From an uncultured Acidobacteriota bacterium (GTDB lineage: Bacteria; Acidobacteriota; Terriglobia; Terriglobales; Acidobacteriaceae), in assembly GCA_903873705.1 (NCBI GenBank), contig CAIQPK010000041.1:17120-81119 (forward strand): 64,000 bases of DNA, written 5' to 3'. A model generated the notes under the pieces. The model saw nothing but the letters and a program-made list of their open reading frames with translations. It was not told the origin of the DNA and searched no databases. Each line of letters opens with the position of its first letter. Within the stretch, counting starts at the first letter, position 1. This document shows, piece after piece, positions 17,824 through 27,082 of this stretch. A program made the translations under genes and the position numbers.

Positions 17824-19443
17824 ATGAGCTCTACCCGTGACGTAAGTGGTTCCGCTGAGTTCCAGGTTGATAGGCGAGAGTTGTTGAAGCTGGGGGCAGG
17901 TGCGGTTGGGATGGCGGCTCTGGGCAGCGCGCCCGCAGCGGCAGCGCAGGAGGGCGGACGGAAGCAGTCGGCGCCGGGCCAGCCGCGCAATCCGGCGCGG
18001 ACTTATGGTTTTAGCGGACCGGGTTATCAGTACCCGCAAACCGGCCGCCTGGGCAACAACGGGCCGATGGATGACACGACGGCGAAAGTCGTCAAGTTTG
18101 TGCACCAGTTCGATGCGGCACAGATGTCGCCAGCGGCCGTGCATGCCTTCAACCGGACGATGATTGACTCGGCGGCGTCGATTGTTGCGAGCTTTGAAGA
18201 GGAAGCGACTCGGGCTGCAGCTAGAGTGTCGCGGCTCTCGCCTCCGGGCAAAGAGAAGTGCACGATCCTGGGGTATGGGATTGAGACGACGCCCGAGGTT
18301 GCGACGTTTGCCAACGGCGTACTGATTCGCGACGTGGACTTCAACGATATGTCTCCTGAAGGCAGCCATGTGAGTACGCTGATCCCTGCGGCTATGGCGA
18401 TGGGTGAAGCGCTGCACAAGTCTGGCGCCGATGTGATGGCGGCGATCACGGTTGGCTATGAGCTGGCAGCGGTGCCGGCAGGTGGAGAGTCGGTGATTGC
18501 GGCGATGGTCGCCGGAAAGCTGATGGGATTGGACGAAGACCGGCTGGCGAACGCGTTGACGATGGCGCTGACGCCGCACATCGCGCTGAACAAGGGTGTG
18601 GGCGCGCTGGGTATGTGGAAGGGTGTGCGGAGTGCGGAGTCTGCGAAGTGCGGCGTGTGGGCCGCGATGCTAGCGCGCGACGGCATGACCGGGCCACCGC
18701 AGCCGTTCGAAGGACGCGGCGGATTCTGGGCGAACCAATATGGTCGTGGCGGCGGTGGCAATGAGGGCGGCGGCGGGCTGCAAGCGAACGGGATGGGGCG
18801 TGAGTTTACGCTGCCGAAACGGAGCGACAGCCTGGCGATTCAGCGGAACTGGTTCAAGCGCCGGCCCTCTGAGGCTTCGTCGCAGGGCTTGTTGTACATG
18901 ATGCCCGAGATTCGGGCGTGGATTAAGAACCCTGACGACCTGGCGTCGCTGCATTGGGACAATCCGAACTGGGAAGAGATATGCGACGCGCCGAAGTGGG
19001 ACCCGCACAATCGTGAAACGGCAGATCACAGCATGCCGTACATTCTGGCTCGGGCAATCCTTGAAGGGGATATCTACCTCGATTCGTTCACGGAAGCGAA
19101 GTACCGCGACCCGGCGGCGTTGGCGATCATGAACAAGACGACGATGTCCAACGTTGACGAGTGGTCAGGCAATGGACCCGGGCGCCTTACGCTGGTGAAG
19201 AAGTCGGGCGAGACGAAGTACTTCGATACGTATGGCGGCAAGCGGAACCTTGAGCTGGCCGACTATCCGCCGATGACGGAAGAAGAACTCACCAACAAGT
19301 TCAACCGGGCGTGTGCTTACAAGAAGGTGACCAATGCACAGCGCGATCAGGCTTACAAGGCCTGGTCGAACGTGAGCGCGGCGAAGGACTTTGCCGACGT
19401 GATGAAGACGATGGCGACGTTCGGCCAGCCGCGGCCGCTGTAG
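17824..19443 (+). CDS. Exported MmgE/PrpD-family protein with a Tat signal
   Basis: MmgE/PrpD proteins include 2-methylcitrate dehydratase and related cytoplasmic dehydratases/isomerases. Here the protein (539 aa) has a twin-arginine-type leader (DRRELLKLGAGAVGMAALGS, then APAAAAQ), so it is probably exported folded. The family core is seen in FNRTMIDSAASIVASFEEEA, FANGVLIRDVDFNDM, GADVMAAITVGYELA and KGVGALGMWKGVRSAESAKC. A Gly-rich insertion (GRGGGGNEGGGGLQANGMG, ~residues 305-323) interrupts the domain. AAGGAGGAAAAG precedes ATG 17824. It is followed convergently by the bicupin gene. Substrate unknown; the adjacent sugar-acid locus suggests a sugar-derived acid. Confidence 0.78.
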   Translation: MSSTRDVSGSAEFQVDRRELLKLGAGAVGMAALGSAPAAAAQEGGRKQSAPGQPRNPARTYGFSGPGYQYPQTGRLGNNGPMDDTTAKVVKFVHQFDAAQMSPAAVHAFNRTMIDSAASIVASFEEEATRAAARVSRLSPPGKEKCTILGYGIETTPEVATFANGVLIRDVDFNDMSPEGSHVSTLIPAAMAMGEALHKSGADVMAAITVGYELAAVPAGGESVIAAMVAGKLMGLDEDRLANALTMALTPHIALNKGVGALGMWKGVRSAESAKCGVWAAMLARDGMTGPPQPFEGRGGFWANQYGRGGGGNEGGGGLQANGMGREFTLPKRSDSLAIQRNWFKRRPSEASSQGLLYMMPEIRAWIKNPDDLASLHWDNPNWEEICDAPKWDPHNRETADHSMPYILARAILEGDIYLDSFTEAKYRDPAALAIMNKTTMSNVDEWSGNGPGRLTLVKKSGETKYFDTYGGKRNLELADYPPMTEEELTNKFNRACAYKKVTNAQRDQAYKAWSNVSAAKDFADVMKTMATFGQPRPL

Positions 19444-19570
19444 GTTTCTGCGGTTGTGCGAGTGGTATGGGTACGGAGGGTCGTCGAGCGGGAAGGTTAG
19501 CGCTCGGCGGCCCTCATTGCTTTTTTTGGGGTGAAGCCGTACGCCGTTGCGGCCGCGAACAGGTCGCAAC

Positions 19571-19598
19571 AAAAAATACGGAGCTCGTGAGAGCTCCG
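19571..19598 (-). terminator. Intrinsic terminator of the bicupin gene
   Basis: On the minus strand an 8-bp stem, CGGAGCTC/GAGCTCCG (19598-19591 and 19586-19579) with a four-base loop, is followed by a T-rich run (19577-19571). It lies 35 bases after the stop of the leftward cupin gene. Confidence 0.75.
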
Positions 19599-19632
19599 TT
19601 GAGGGGAGGAGAACAATAAAAAGGGGATGGGG

Positions 19633-20619
19633 CTAGCGGAGGGGCGTGCCGGCAACGGTGGCAGCTTGCGTGTCGCGCGAAAGATTGGGGTTGGCCGGTG
19701 GACGGCCGCCGCCCTGGGGCCGGGGAGAGGCGTTGGGCGCCGGGTTTGGACCGCGGGCGATGTAGACCCACCATTCGACGGCGTCTTTACTGACGTTGAT
19801 GTTGGAGTGGTCGGTTTTGCCGTTGGGGGGAACGAGGTATGCCGTGTCCTGGGCCATGTCGCGGAGGTCGCTGCCCATGAGGATGGGGATGGAGCCGGGG
19901 GAGATCTTGGTCCAGATTTCCTCGGTGCCCGGGGTGTGGCTGTGAGGCTGGGAGACAGACCAGGGCTGGAGCATGACGGTATAGATGCGCTCACCCTGCA
20001 GGAGGCCATCGGCCGCGCTGAAGATGCAGTGCGAGGTGTTGCCCCAGTGGGCATTCTCTTCGCACCAGGGGAGGAGGTGGGTGTCGCGGACGATGAGGGC
20101 GTTCTTGGCGTTGGGGCCGGCGGTCCACTGCAGCATGATCATGGACAGGGGCTTGCTGCCGGTGCTGATGAGTCGGTGGGGAACCGAAGGCGGGACGAGA
20201 ACGGCGATGCCTTCGCGGAGGTCCCAGGATTGTTTGCCGTCGTCGAGGCGGCCTTCACCGGATTTGACGTAGAAGAAGTACTCGTCAGGATAGGTTTCGA
20301 GCGGCGTCTGGTGGCCGGGAAGAAGGTCAGCGGTCGCAAGGAGCTTGCGGTACTCGAGTACGGCACCCTGCGGGCCGGGGTGGTAGGGGTCACCCGGGGT
20401 GAGGATGGCGTGGGTAAGCAGCAGTCCGTGGGATAGATGGACGGGCTGGTCTTTCGGTTGACCGATGAAGCGGTCGACGGAGACGCCTTCGACCTCATTG
20501 AGTCCAGGGAAAACCTGGCGCGATGGAGCGGGAGGGGCACCCTGGGGAGCCGGGGCCGCCGGTGCCTGCGCGAGGCAGGTGGTAGAGACGAACAATGCGG
20601 TGACGAGCGAGAACTTCAT
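19633..20619 (-). CDS. Exported two-cupin-domain protein
   Basis: A 328-aa protein with a signal peptide (MKFSLVTALFVSTTCLAQA) and a Pro/Ala linker. First cupin is around residues 95-165: LLPGHQTPLETYPDEYFFYVKSGEG, then AVLVPPSVPHRLISTG. Second is around 215-290: PWSVSQPHSHTPGTEEIWTKI, then AYLVPPNGKTDHSNINVS. The second domain keeps the HSHTPGTEE metal-binding pattern (two His and one Glu). The C-terminus is Pro-rich. It is transcribed leftward from a promoter carrying one copy of the ACCTAT..ATAGGT operator (20691-20705), so it shares regulation with the sugar-acid genes. A role as isomerase or lyase on a sugar acid is inference. Confidence 0.75.
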   Translation of the reverse strand: MKFSLVTALFVSTTCLAQAPAAPAPQGAPPAPSRQVFPGLNEVEGVSVDRFIGQPKDQPVHLSHGLLLTHAILTPGDPYHPGPQGAVLEYRKLLATADLLPGHQTPLETYPDEYFFYVKSGEGRLDDGKQSWDLREGIAVLVPPSVPHRLISTGSKPLSMIMLQWTAGPNAKNALIVRDTHLLPWCEENAHWGNTSHCIFSAADGLLQGERIYTVMLQPWSVSQPHSHTPGTEEIWTKISPGSIPILMGSDLRDMAQDTAYLVPPNGKTDHSNINVSKDAVEWWVYIARGPNPAPNASPRPQGGGRPPANPNLSRDTQAATVAGTPLR

Positions 20620-20690
20620 AGAGGTTCCTCAAAACGATATTGGCGGTGGAGGGTTCGGGTGCAGTCGAATTGCGCACCAGCTTACTTGAA

Positions 20691-20705
20691 ACCTATTACA
20701 CAGGT
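20691..20705 (-). promoter_or_regulatory. Operator copy 1 (bicupin promoter)
   Basis: On the minus strand it reads TTGACCTGTGTAATAGGT, with the TTGACC serving as -35 and TAAGCT 18 bases later. One position of the left half-site differs from the consensus ACCTATNNNATAGGT. Confidence 0.75.
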
Positions 20706-20758
20706 CAAGGCACTTTGAGCGCTGTTGATTGGATTTATATTGAGGAAAAGGGTCTTTG

Positions 20759-20773
20759 ACCTATTCGATAGGT
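20759..20773 (+). promoter_or_regulatory. Operator copy 2 (mutarotase-like gene promoter)
   Basis: Perfect palindrome ACCTATTCGATAGGT preceded by TTG, so TTGACC (20757-20762) forms a -35. TAGCAT 18 bases later is the -10. Its centre is 68 bases from copy 1, and the two promoters diverge. Confidence 0.8.
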
Positions 20774-20820
20774 ATTTGATAGCATGCCATCGGTTTCGAT
20801 TTCGTTCGCGAAGGATCTTT

Positions 20821-21843
20821 ATGCGGTGGTGGGTTGGAGTGATGGCGGCGCTGGTCGTGTCGCATGGTGTTGCGGCGCAGGGCTCAGCGCCTGAAGCGCA
20901 GATCCAAAATAAGAAGCTCAAGCTGAAGGTCTATCTTCCTGACGCCAAGGCTGGATTCTACACGGCCACGCGCTTTGACTGGTCGGGCGTGATCGCTGAT
21001 TTGGAGTTCTCAGGACACCACCTTTACCGGCCGTGGTTCGTTGGCGTGGATGCCGCGGTGCGGGACGTTTCTTATACGGCGGACGGCATTGTGGTGGGAC
21101 CGAACACGGCGATGGTGGGACCGGTGGAGGAGTTCCAAAAGCCGCTGGGATATGAGGCGGCCAAAGCCGGCGAGACATTTTTGAAGGTGGGTGTGGGCAT
21201 CCTGCGCAAGCCCGATGACGCAGCCTATTTCTTCGGCAAGCATTTCGATCTGGTTGACGGAGGGAAGTGGACCACGCGGAAGACAGCGACCGCGATTACG
21301 TTCGAGCAGGTGCTGGGTGGGGCTGGGAGCGACTACGGGTACGTGTATACGAAGACGATCCGGCTGGTGGGCGACAACGCGCAGATGGTGGTGGAACATC
21401 ACCTGAAGAATACGGGTAACCTGCCGATCGAAACACCGCTGTACGATCACAACTTTTTGACTGTCGATGGCGGAGGGGTGGGATCGAATTATTCGATCAC
21501 GCTGCCCTATGAGATTAAGCCGACACGCGAGCCCAATGCGAAGTTTGTGCAGATCGATGGCAAAAAGGCGAGGTACATTGCCGAGCTGCAGGGGGAGGAC
21601 CGCGTGGCCTTTGGGCTGCAGGGGTTCTCTGACAGCGCGACGGACTACAACTTCTTCATTGAGAACCATGCGGCCAAGGTGGGAGTGCGCATGGAGGGCG
21701 ATCAGCCCCTGGCGAACGCGTCGGTATGGTCGCTGCGCAACATACTTGCTGTGGAGCCTTTCATTACGATTTCAGCTGCGCCGGGGAAAGAGTTTTCATG
21801 GACGTACACCTATACGTATAGTGACCTGGCCCCGGCACGGTAA
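20821..21843 (+). CDS. Exported aldose-epimerase-like (galactose-mutarotase-fold) protein
   Basis: ATG 20821 has AAGGA six bases upstream and starts a signal peptide (MRWWVGVMAALVVSHGVAAQ). The longer frame from 20725 is rejected because it would include the operator and promoter. The mature 320 aa are rich in beta strands. They contain PLYDHNFLTVDGGGVGSNYSI, where LYDHNF recalls the active-site region of aldose-1-epimerase-fold proteins, and end SWTYTYTYSDLAPAR. It would act on a sugar in the periplasm. The fold call comes from weak similarity and context: it follows operator copy 2 and precedes a TonB receptor with copy 3. Confidence 0.6.
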   Translation: MRWWVGVMAALVVSHGVAAQGSAPEAQIQNKKLKLKVYLPDAKAGFYTATRFDWSGVIADLEFSGHHLYRPWFVGVDAAVRDVSYTADGIVVGPNTAMVGPVEEFQKPLGYEAAKAGETFLKVGVGILRKPDDAAYFFGKHFDLVDGGKWTTRKTATAITFEQVLGGAGSDYGYVYTKTIRLVGDNAQMVVEHHLKNTGNLPIETPLYDHNFLTVDGGGVGSNYSITLPYEIKPTREPNAKFVQIDGKKARYIAELQGEDRVAFGLQGFSDSATDYNFFIENHAAKVGVRMEGDQPLANASVWSLRNILAVEPFITISAAPGKEFSWTYTYTYSDLAPAR

Positions 21844-21982
21844 TCAGCGAGGCTGGCGTCCAAGGTGCCACGTGGTGGTTTCCTGCTACGGCGGGCTGCC
21901 GGTATACCGCTCAGTTACCTGTGCGATAGGAACCGGTTCAGACAGGAAATTATTTTCGTCAAATAGAGGAAAAATGGGCTTG

Positions 21983-21997
21983 ACCTATACAACAGGT
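21983..21997 (+). promoter_or_regulatory. Operator copy 3 (Oar-like receptor promoter)
   Basis: ACCTATACAACAGGT preceded by TTG: TTGACC at 21981-21986 as -35, TATTGT 18 bases later as -10. It lies in the 309-base spacer 21844-22152, which holds no other visible gene. Confidence 0.78.
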
Positions 21998-22152
21998 ATT
22001 TGCTATTGTCCTCCTGCCTGTAAACATATGCCTCGTCTCGCTGCGTAACAAGGCCCGGCTCGTCTGCAATGTTTGAGCACTTTCTCAAGCTTTCTGGACG
22101 TGACTGCATAGACGAGCGGATGTGCGGGTTTCGCCACCAAGGAGAGGTCGCC

Positions 22153-25100
22153 ATGCAAACTAATAGAAAGATCTGGAAGCTGCTGCTTATGCTTTCACTT
22201 ATGATCGCCGCCGCCGGGCATGCCTGGGGTCAGAGCACAGGGTCCATCGTCGGAACGGTAACGGACGGTGTTGGCGCTGTTGTTCCCGGCGCTGACATCA
22301 AGCTACAGAACGTTGCTACGGGCGACGAAAAAACCGCCAAGGCAGGAACGACCGGAGACTATCAGTTTCTGCAACTCCTTCCCGGCATTTACAAGGTGTC
22401 GGTTGAGCTGCAGGGTTTCAAGCAGTTCCTCCGCCAGAACATCGAAGTGACGGTCAATAATGCGACGCGCATCGATGCCACGATGACGGTGGGTGGTGCG
22501 ACGGAGACGGTTGAAGTGACGGCCGAGTCGCCGTTGCTGAGTACGCAGACGTCTTCGCTGAGTTATGAGGTCGGCACCAAGCAGATTGATGCCTTGCCAC
22601 TGAATGGGCGCAACGTGCTCAACCTCGTCTCGCTGGTACCGGGCGTTGTGCCGCAGGGCAACACGTCGGGCAATGCGTCCACGTTGAACGTGAACGGCTG
22701 GGGCAACTATCAGATTGGCGGCGGCGCGGCTAACCAGAGCGCAGCGTTTATCGATGGTGCGCCGATCAACATCAGCTATGCGAACAGCACGTCGCTGGTG
22801 CCGACGCAGGAGATGATCCAGGAGTTCCAGGTTTCGACGAACAACGTTTCGCCGGAGTTCGGACGTTACGCTGGCGGCGTGGTCAATATGGCGACCAAGG
22901 CCGGCACCAACGCGTTCCACGGAACAGCTTATGAGTACTACCGCGACACGGTCTTCAACGCGAACCTTTACTTCAGCAAGCACAATCCCAGCAACCTGCT
23001 CCCTCGCGCGCCTTATGTTCAGCACCAGTTTGGCGGCGCTGTGGGCGGCCCGATTCGGAAAGACAAGACGTTCTTCTTTACAAGCTTTGAAGAATTCAGC
23101 TTGAACCAGGCGTCACCGACGACAGCCACGGTTCCGAGTCTGGCTATGATCAATGGTGATTTTTCGGCCATTTCGCAGACCCTCTACGACCCGATCAACA
23201 AGGACGCCAGCGGCAATCGGCTGTCGTTTGCCAGCGAATATGGCAACGGAAACAAGATTCCTTCGGCTCGCCTGAATCCGACTGCGGTGGTTCTTGCGAA
23301 GTTCCTGTTTCCGACTCCGACGAATACAGGACTGACGAATAACTTCCAGGCCAATATTCCCAAGACGACCGTTTACAACCAGTACAGCCTTCGCGTCGAT
23401 CATCAACTGAATTCCAAGAACCAGCTTTTCGCGCGTGCCACCAACTGGCATAAGAATGCGTCTGGCTCATCGAACCTTCAGAACCAAACCGGAAACAAGG
23501 CAACGTTTGCAACGACGCAAGCGGTGCTGGGCGAAGCCTTTACCCTGACGCCGAACCTGGTTGGCCAGGTGCGGGCATCGTTCCTGCGCTTCTTCGATAA
23601 GTCGATTCCGTTCCTTTGCTGCAGCTTCGATGAAAGCCAGCTGCTGGGTAACTGGGGAAGCTACCAAAGTCAGATTACGCTGGCACAGCTTCCGCAGCCG
23701 AACATTGCCGGCTTCAATAACTTCAGCACCGGCGCTACCATTCTGGACGTGGATAACGCTTACACGTTCTCTGGCAATATGACGTGGACTAAGGGACGGC
23801 ACTCGATCCAGTTCGGAGGGGAATCGCGCCGGATCGAATGGGCTTATGAACAGTCCAACAGCCCGGGCGGCACGTTTGCTTTTGACAACGGCTACACGGC
23901 TTCCAAGCTTGGCGCCAAGGATGGTTACAGCTTCGCGAGCTTCATGCTGGGCTTCCCGACCTCGGGCAGCGCACAGGAGCCGGCCGCTTCAATGGGCACC
24001 ATGTACTACTCCGGCGTGTTCATCTCGGATGCGTTTCGTATGACGAAGAAGCTGACGATCAATGCGGGCCTGCGTTGGGAGCAGCCGGGTTCGTTCCATG
24101 AACGCAGCGGCAGCCTCACGACGCTGGACCTGACGCTGGCCCAACCCACACTGGCTGCGGCAGCCGGGGCGAACATCGATGGCACGAACAAAGTTGTCAG
24201 CACGATCGCTGGTGGCCTTGATCTGGTCAGCACGCCTAACCATCCGAGCCGCGATTGGCAGAACCTGCACTGGAAGCTCTTTTCCCCGCGGGTCGGCATA
24301 GCGTACACGATCAACGACAAGACGGTTGTGCGGGCGGGCTTCGGTCTCTCGTATCTGCCTAACACGGTGGCCTTCAGTCTCGGGCCGTACAACAATCCTC
24401 CGAACAGCGCTGTGACGCAGATGACGACGTCATTGAATGGCAACGCCGACCCCTATCTTGCAACGACTCTTAGCAATCCGTTCCCGAGCGGGATTTCGAA
24501 GGCTCCGGGCAGAAGCCAGGCCTACGTCAACAGCCTGCTTGGCAATGGCATTCAGTCGCCGCTGCCGAACGCGCGGTATCCGTACTCTGAGCAGTGGAAC
24601 GCTGGCTTCCAGCGTCAGTTTGGTGGCGGCCTGGTGGTCGATGCCGGCTACGTTGGATCGCATGGCGTGGACCTTCCGCTGTACTCCATCAATCACGATC
24701 AATTGCCCGATCAGTACGACTCGCTGGGTACGGACTTGTTGACACAAGTTACAAACCCGTTCTTCGGCATCATTCCGGCGACGGCTGGTGTTCTTGGCCA
24801 GCCCAAGATCGCGAAGGGCTACCTGTTGAAGCCCATGCCGCAGTACCTTTACGTCACCGAAGATTCACCGTCGATTGCCGGGTCGTCTTATCAGGCCTTG
24901 CAGGTTCGGGTTGAAGAGCGCATGAAGTCGGCCGGCGTTCTGCTGGTGTCTTACACGCTCTCGCACCTTCAGGGAACGGCAGACGTTCTTACCGGATACC
25001 TGGAGACAAGCCGGTTCGGCGTAGGTGGTGCATCGGGCGTTCAGGACAACACCAACATTGCCGGTGAGCAATCGCGGTCTAGCTTTGACGTTCCGCAACG

Positions 25101-25683
25101 CGCGGTTATCAGCTACACGGTTGGACTACCTGTGGGTCGCGGAAAGTTTCTATTCCGCAATGCCAATGGCTTTGTCGATCGTGTGGTTGGCGGATGGAAG
25201 CTGAACGGGATCGCGACGTTCCAGTCGGGCTTCCCGTTGGCCTTCCAATACTCGGTGGCGAACACGCTGCAGACGAACTTTGCCGCCGGCAATGCGGGCC
25301 CTGGCCTTCCTGCTGGTGTCTCTCGTCCTGATCGGGTAGCTGGTTGCAATCCGGTGATCGACGGTGCACCGAAGTTCAAATTGACGAAGTACTTCAATAC
25401 GGCATGCTTTGTGAAGTCTTCAGAGTTTGCCTTTGGCAATGAACCTCGGGTTGATCCTGACCTGCGCGCGCAGGGCATCAATAACTTCGACCTCTCCGTG
25501 GGTAAGACGGTCCAGTTCGAAGGTAAATTCAACTTTGAGTTCCGCGCAGAATCGTTCAACCTGTTCAACCGTGTGCAGTTCGCTCCTCCTAATGCCCAGG
25601 TCGATGTTGCGGCCTACGGTACTGTCGCTACTCAAGTCAACCAGCCTCGTCTGCTTCAGCTGTCGGGACGAGTTAACTTCTAA
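22153..25683 (+). CDS. Oar-like TonB-dependent receptor
   Basis: A 1,176-aa outer-membrane receptor. The signal peptide (LLLMLSLMIAAAGHAWGQ) is followed by a carboxypeptidase-regulatory domain (SIVGTVTDGVGAVVPGADIK, ~28-115) and a plug with typical acidobacterial sequences (IDALPLNGRNVLNLVSLVPG; YAGGVVNMATKAGTNAFHGT). A very large barrel with long loops ends LLQLSGRVNF. ATG 22153 follows GGAGAGG; the upstream extension to 22069 lacks a ribosome site. Such receptors in acidobacteria often serve large carbohydrates. Operator copy 3 upstream links it to the KDG-kinase/KDPG-aldolase regulon, so its ligand is probably a sugar-acid oligomer or derivative (inferred). Confidence 0.88.
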   Translation: MQTNRKIWKLLLMLSLMIAAAGHAWGQSTGSIVGTVTDGVGAVVPGADIKLQNVATGDEKTAKAGTTGDYQFLQLLPGIYKVSVELQGFKQFLRQNIEVTVNNATRIDATMTVGGATETVEVTAESPLLSTQTSSLSYEVGTKQIDALPLNGRNVLNLVSLVPGVVPQGNTSGNASTLNVNGWGNYQIGGGAANQSAAFIDGAPINISYANSTSLVPTQEMIQEFQVSTNNVSPEFGRYAGGVVNMATKAGTNAFHGTAYEYYRDTVFNANLYFSKHNPSNLLPRAPYVQHQFGGAVGGPIRKDKTFFFTSFEEFSLNQASPTTATVPSLAMINGDFSAISQTLYDPINKDASGNRLSFASEYGNGNKIPSARLNPTAVVLAKFLFPTPTNTGLTNNFQANIPKTTVYNQYSLRVDHQLNSKNQLFARATNWHKNASGSSNLQNQTGNKATFATTQAVLGEAFTLTPNLVGQVRASFLRFFDKSIPFLCCSFDESQLLGNWGSYQSQITLAQLPQPNIAGFNNFSTGATILDVDNAYTFSGNMTWTKGRHSIQFGGESRRIEWAYEQSNSPGGTFAFDNGYTASKLGAKDGYSFASFMLGFPTSGSAQEPAASMGTMYYSGVFISDAFRMTKKLTINAGLRWEQPGSFHERSGSLTTLDLTLAQPTLAAAAGANIDGTNKVVSTIAGGLDLVSTPNHPSRDWQNLHWKLFSPRVGIAYTINDKTVVRAGFGLSYLPNTVAFSLGPYNNPPNSAVTQMTTSLNGNADPYLATTLSNPFPSGISKAPGRSQAYVNSLLGNGIQSPLPNARYPYSEQWNAGFQRQFGGGLVVDAGYVGSHGVDLPLYSINHDQLPDQYDSLGTDLLTQVTNPFFGIIPATAGVLGQPKIAKGYLLKPMPQYLYVTEDSPSIAGSSYQALQVRVEERMKSAGVLLVSYTLSHLQGTADVLTGYLETSRFGVGGASGVQDNTNIAGEQSRSSFDVPQRAVISYTVGLPVGRGKFLFRNANGFVDRVVGGWKLNGIATFQSGFPLAFQYSVANTLQTNFAAGNAGPGLPAGVSRPDRVAGCNPVIDGAPKFKLTKYFNTACFVKSSEFAFGNEPRVDPDLRAQGINNFDLSVGKTVQFEGKFNFEFRAESFNLFNRVQFAPPNAQVDVAAYGTVATQVNQPRLLQLSGRVNF

Positions 25684-25979
25684 CCCTGGTAGGTTCGCGG
25701 CGCTCTGGAAAAGGGGCGCCGCGTCTATTTCGATGTCGTATTACTCGCAGATATAGCAGCGGTGTAGCTTCAGCATCGCGCCCGAGTCAGACCCTGTCTG
25801 ATGGTGCGCGTGTACGGAGCAGCGAGCGGCTATGCTGCCTGGCATTCTCTTTGGCCCTGGCAATATGAAGAGTGCAGGGCTGTATATTTTGTAATTACTC
25901 TGCAGGCGATCCGGGCTAGAAGGCATGTTGGCCTGCATCTGCCAGTGAGATAATCCAGTTGGAGGTGTTACCGGTCACT

Positions 25980-26720
25980 ATGCCAACCGATTCTTTGACG
26001 ATGCGTGTCACCGAATACATCTTTGACTACATTCGGAACAACGGCCTGTCTTCGGGCGAATCGTTGCCCTCCGAGTTGCGTACGAGTACAGAGCTGAATA
26101 TCAGCCGCGGCATTGTTCGCGAGGCGTTCCGTTCGCTTGAAGTCGCCGGCATCATCGAAAAGGTGAATGGCCGCTCGCCCCGAGTAGGTATGTTGAACAA
26201 TGAATTTCTGACGCACCTGATGCATCATGCGCTTTCTACGCGGCAGATTTCTGCCGACCAGGTGCTGGATGTAAGAGCGTCGATTGAAGTAAAGGCTGCC
26301 GAGATGGCGGCGCGGCGACGGACGCGTGAAGATGTGAAGCGGCTTCGCGAAGCGGTAGCCGGCATGAAAAACTCCTGCTCCGATCCGGAGCAGTTTGTTG
26401 CCTATGACCTGGTGTTTCATGGTGTAGTGAATGGCGCGACAGGTAACCCGCTGGTGGAAGTGATCTGCGGGTCAATGCATGAGTGCATGAAGGAGTCGAT
26501 GCGACTTGGCATTCTTTACCGGCATGGCGAACAGGAGATACTCCAGGTGGCTGAGACACACCACCTTATTGCCGATGCAATCGATAAGGGCAGCGCTTCT
26601 CGCGCGGCCGAATTGATGAAGAAACACTTCGACGAAGCGAAGCGCGCCCTGCATGGACAAGAGAAGCAGCAGCACGTTCCGGCCCGGGTAAATCCGTTGA
26701 CCTATTATACAGGTGTGTGA
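25980..26720 (+). CDS. GntR-family regulator with an FCD ligand-binding domain
   Basis: FadR-subfamily repressors bind palindromic operators and release DNA on binding an organic acid. Residues 7-66 are a winged helix-turn-helix (LPSELRTSTELNISRGIVRE, then AFRSLEVAGIIEKVNGRSPRV). The FCD domain (about 85-220) carries metal-ligand candidates in YDLVFHGVVNGATGNPLVEV and VAETHHLIADAI. ATG 25980 is chosen, though GGAGG lies 14 bases upstream and an in-frame GTG at 25965 or TTG at 25959 is possible. It lies in the middle of the six-operator locus, and its gene end itself contains operator copy 4. It is the prime candidate regulator. No copy lies before its own start. Confidence 0.85.
   Translation: MPTDSLTMRVTEYIFDYIRNNGLSSGESLPSELRTSTELNISRGIVREAFRSLEVAGIIEKVNGRSPRVGMLNNEFLTHLMHHALSTRQISADQVLDVRASIEVKAAEMAARRRTREDVKRLREAVAGMKNSCSDPEQFVAYDLVFHGVVNGATGNPLVEVICGSMHECMKESMRLGILYRHGEQEILQVAETHHLIADAIDKGSASRAAELMKKHFDEAKRALHGQEKQQHVPARVNPLTYYTGV
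26700..26714 (+). promoter_or_regulatory. Operator copy 4 (inside the end of the GntR gene)
   Basis: ACCTATTATACAGGT preceded by TTG, overlapping the last codons of the regulator gene. TTGACC (26698-26703) as -35 and a TAGGCT 18 bases later would drive the kinase and aldolase genes downstream. Confidence 0.75.
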
Positions 26721-27082
26721 TAGGCTCCTTTTCTAGTTAGAGGAGACCTGTGTGATAAGTGCCAATGGATTGAGAAGGTATGCGTTCTTGCCATTTTGCC
26801 GTGTGCTCAGCGTCGCTGGCTTGGCGGAATGGAAGACATATTGGCCTTATTGCGACCCTATCCCGGGCAGCTCGCTGTTCCCCCGGCTGACGCACGCTCA
26901 TTCCAAAAAGTGTTTTGGAACTACCGCGCTGGTGGCGTTCTTACCTGCGCCCCGTTCCGAACCGGTGGGGACAGCGTAGGTAGTCAGGCAGCGAGCGAGT
27001 GGTGGTTCTGAAGCATGACGTTCGCGCTACAAACACAATACTTATTTATGCCCGGAACAGGGCAGCCGGAAAGTGAAAGTAG
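26721..27082 (+). other. Long leader between GntR gene and kinase gene
   Basis: This 362-base stretch follows operator copy 4, so it would be the untranslated leader of the kinase-aldolase transcript. A small open frame (26829-27011, MEDILALLRPYPGQLAVPPA...) is possible but has only a weak GGCGGA before the ATG and no recognised family. I see no riboswitch or terminator with confidence. Confidence 0.4.

Noticed and set aside
21806..21820. ACCTATACGTATAGT resembling the operator
   Set aside because: It lies in codons for a Tyr-Thr repeat at the end of the mutarotase-like gene, has no TTGACC -35 and does not fit the right half-site.
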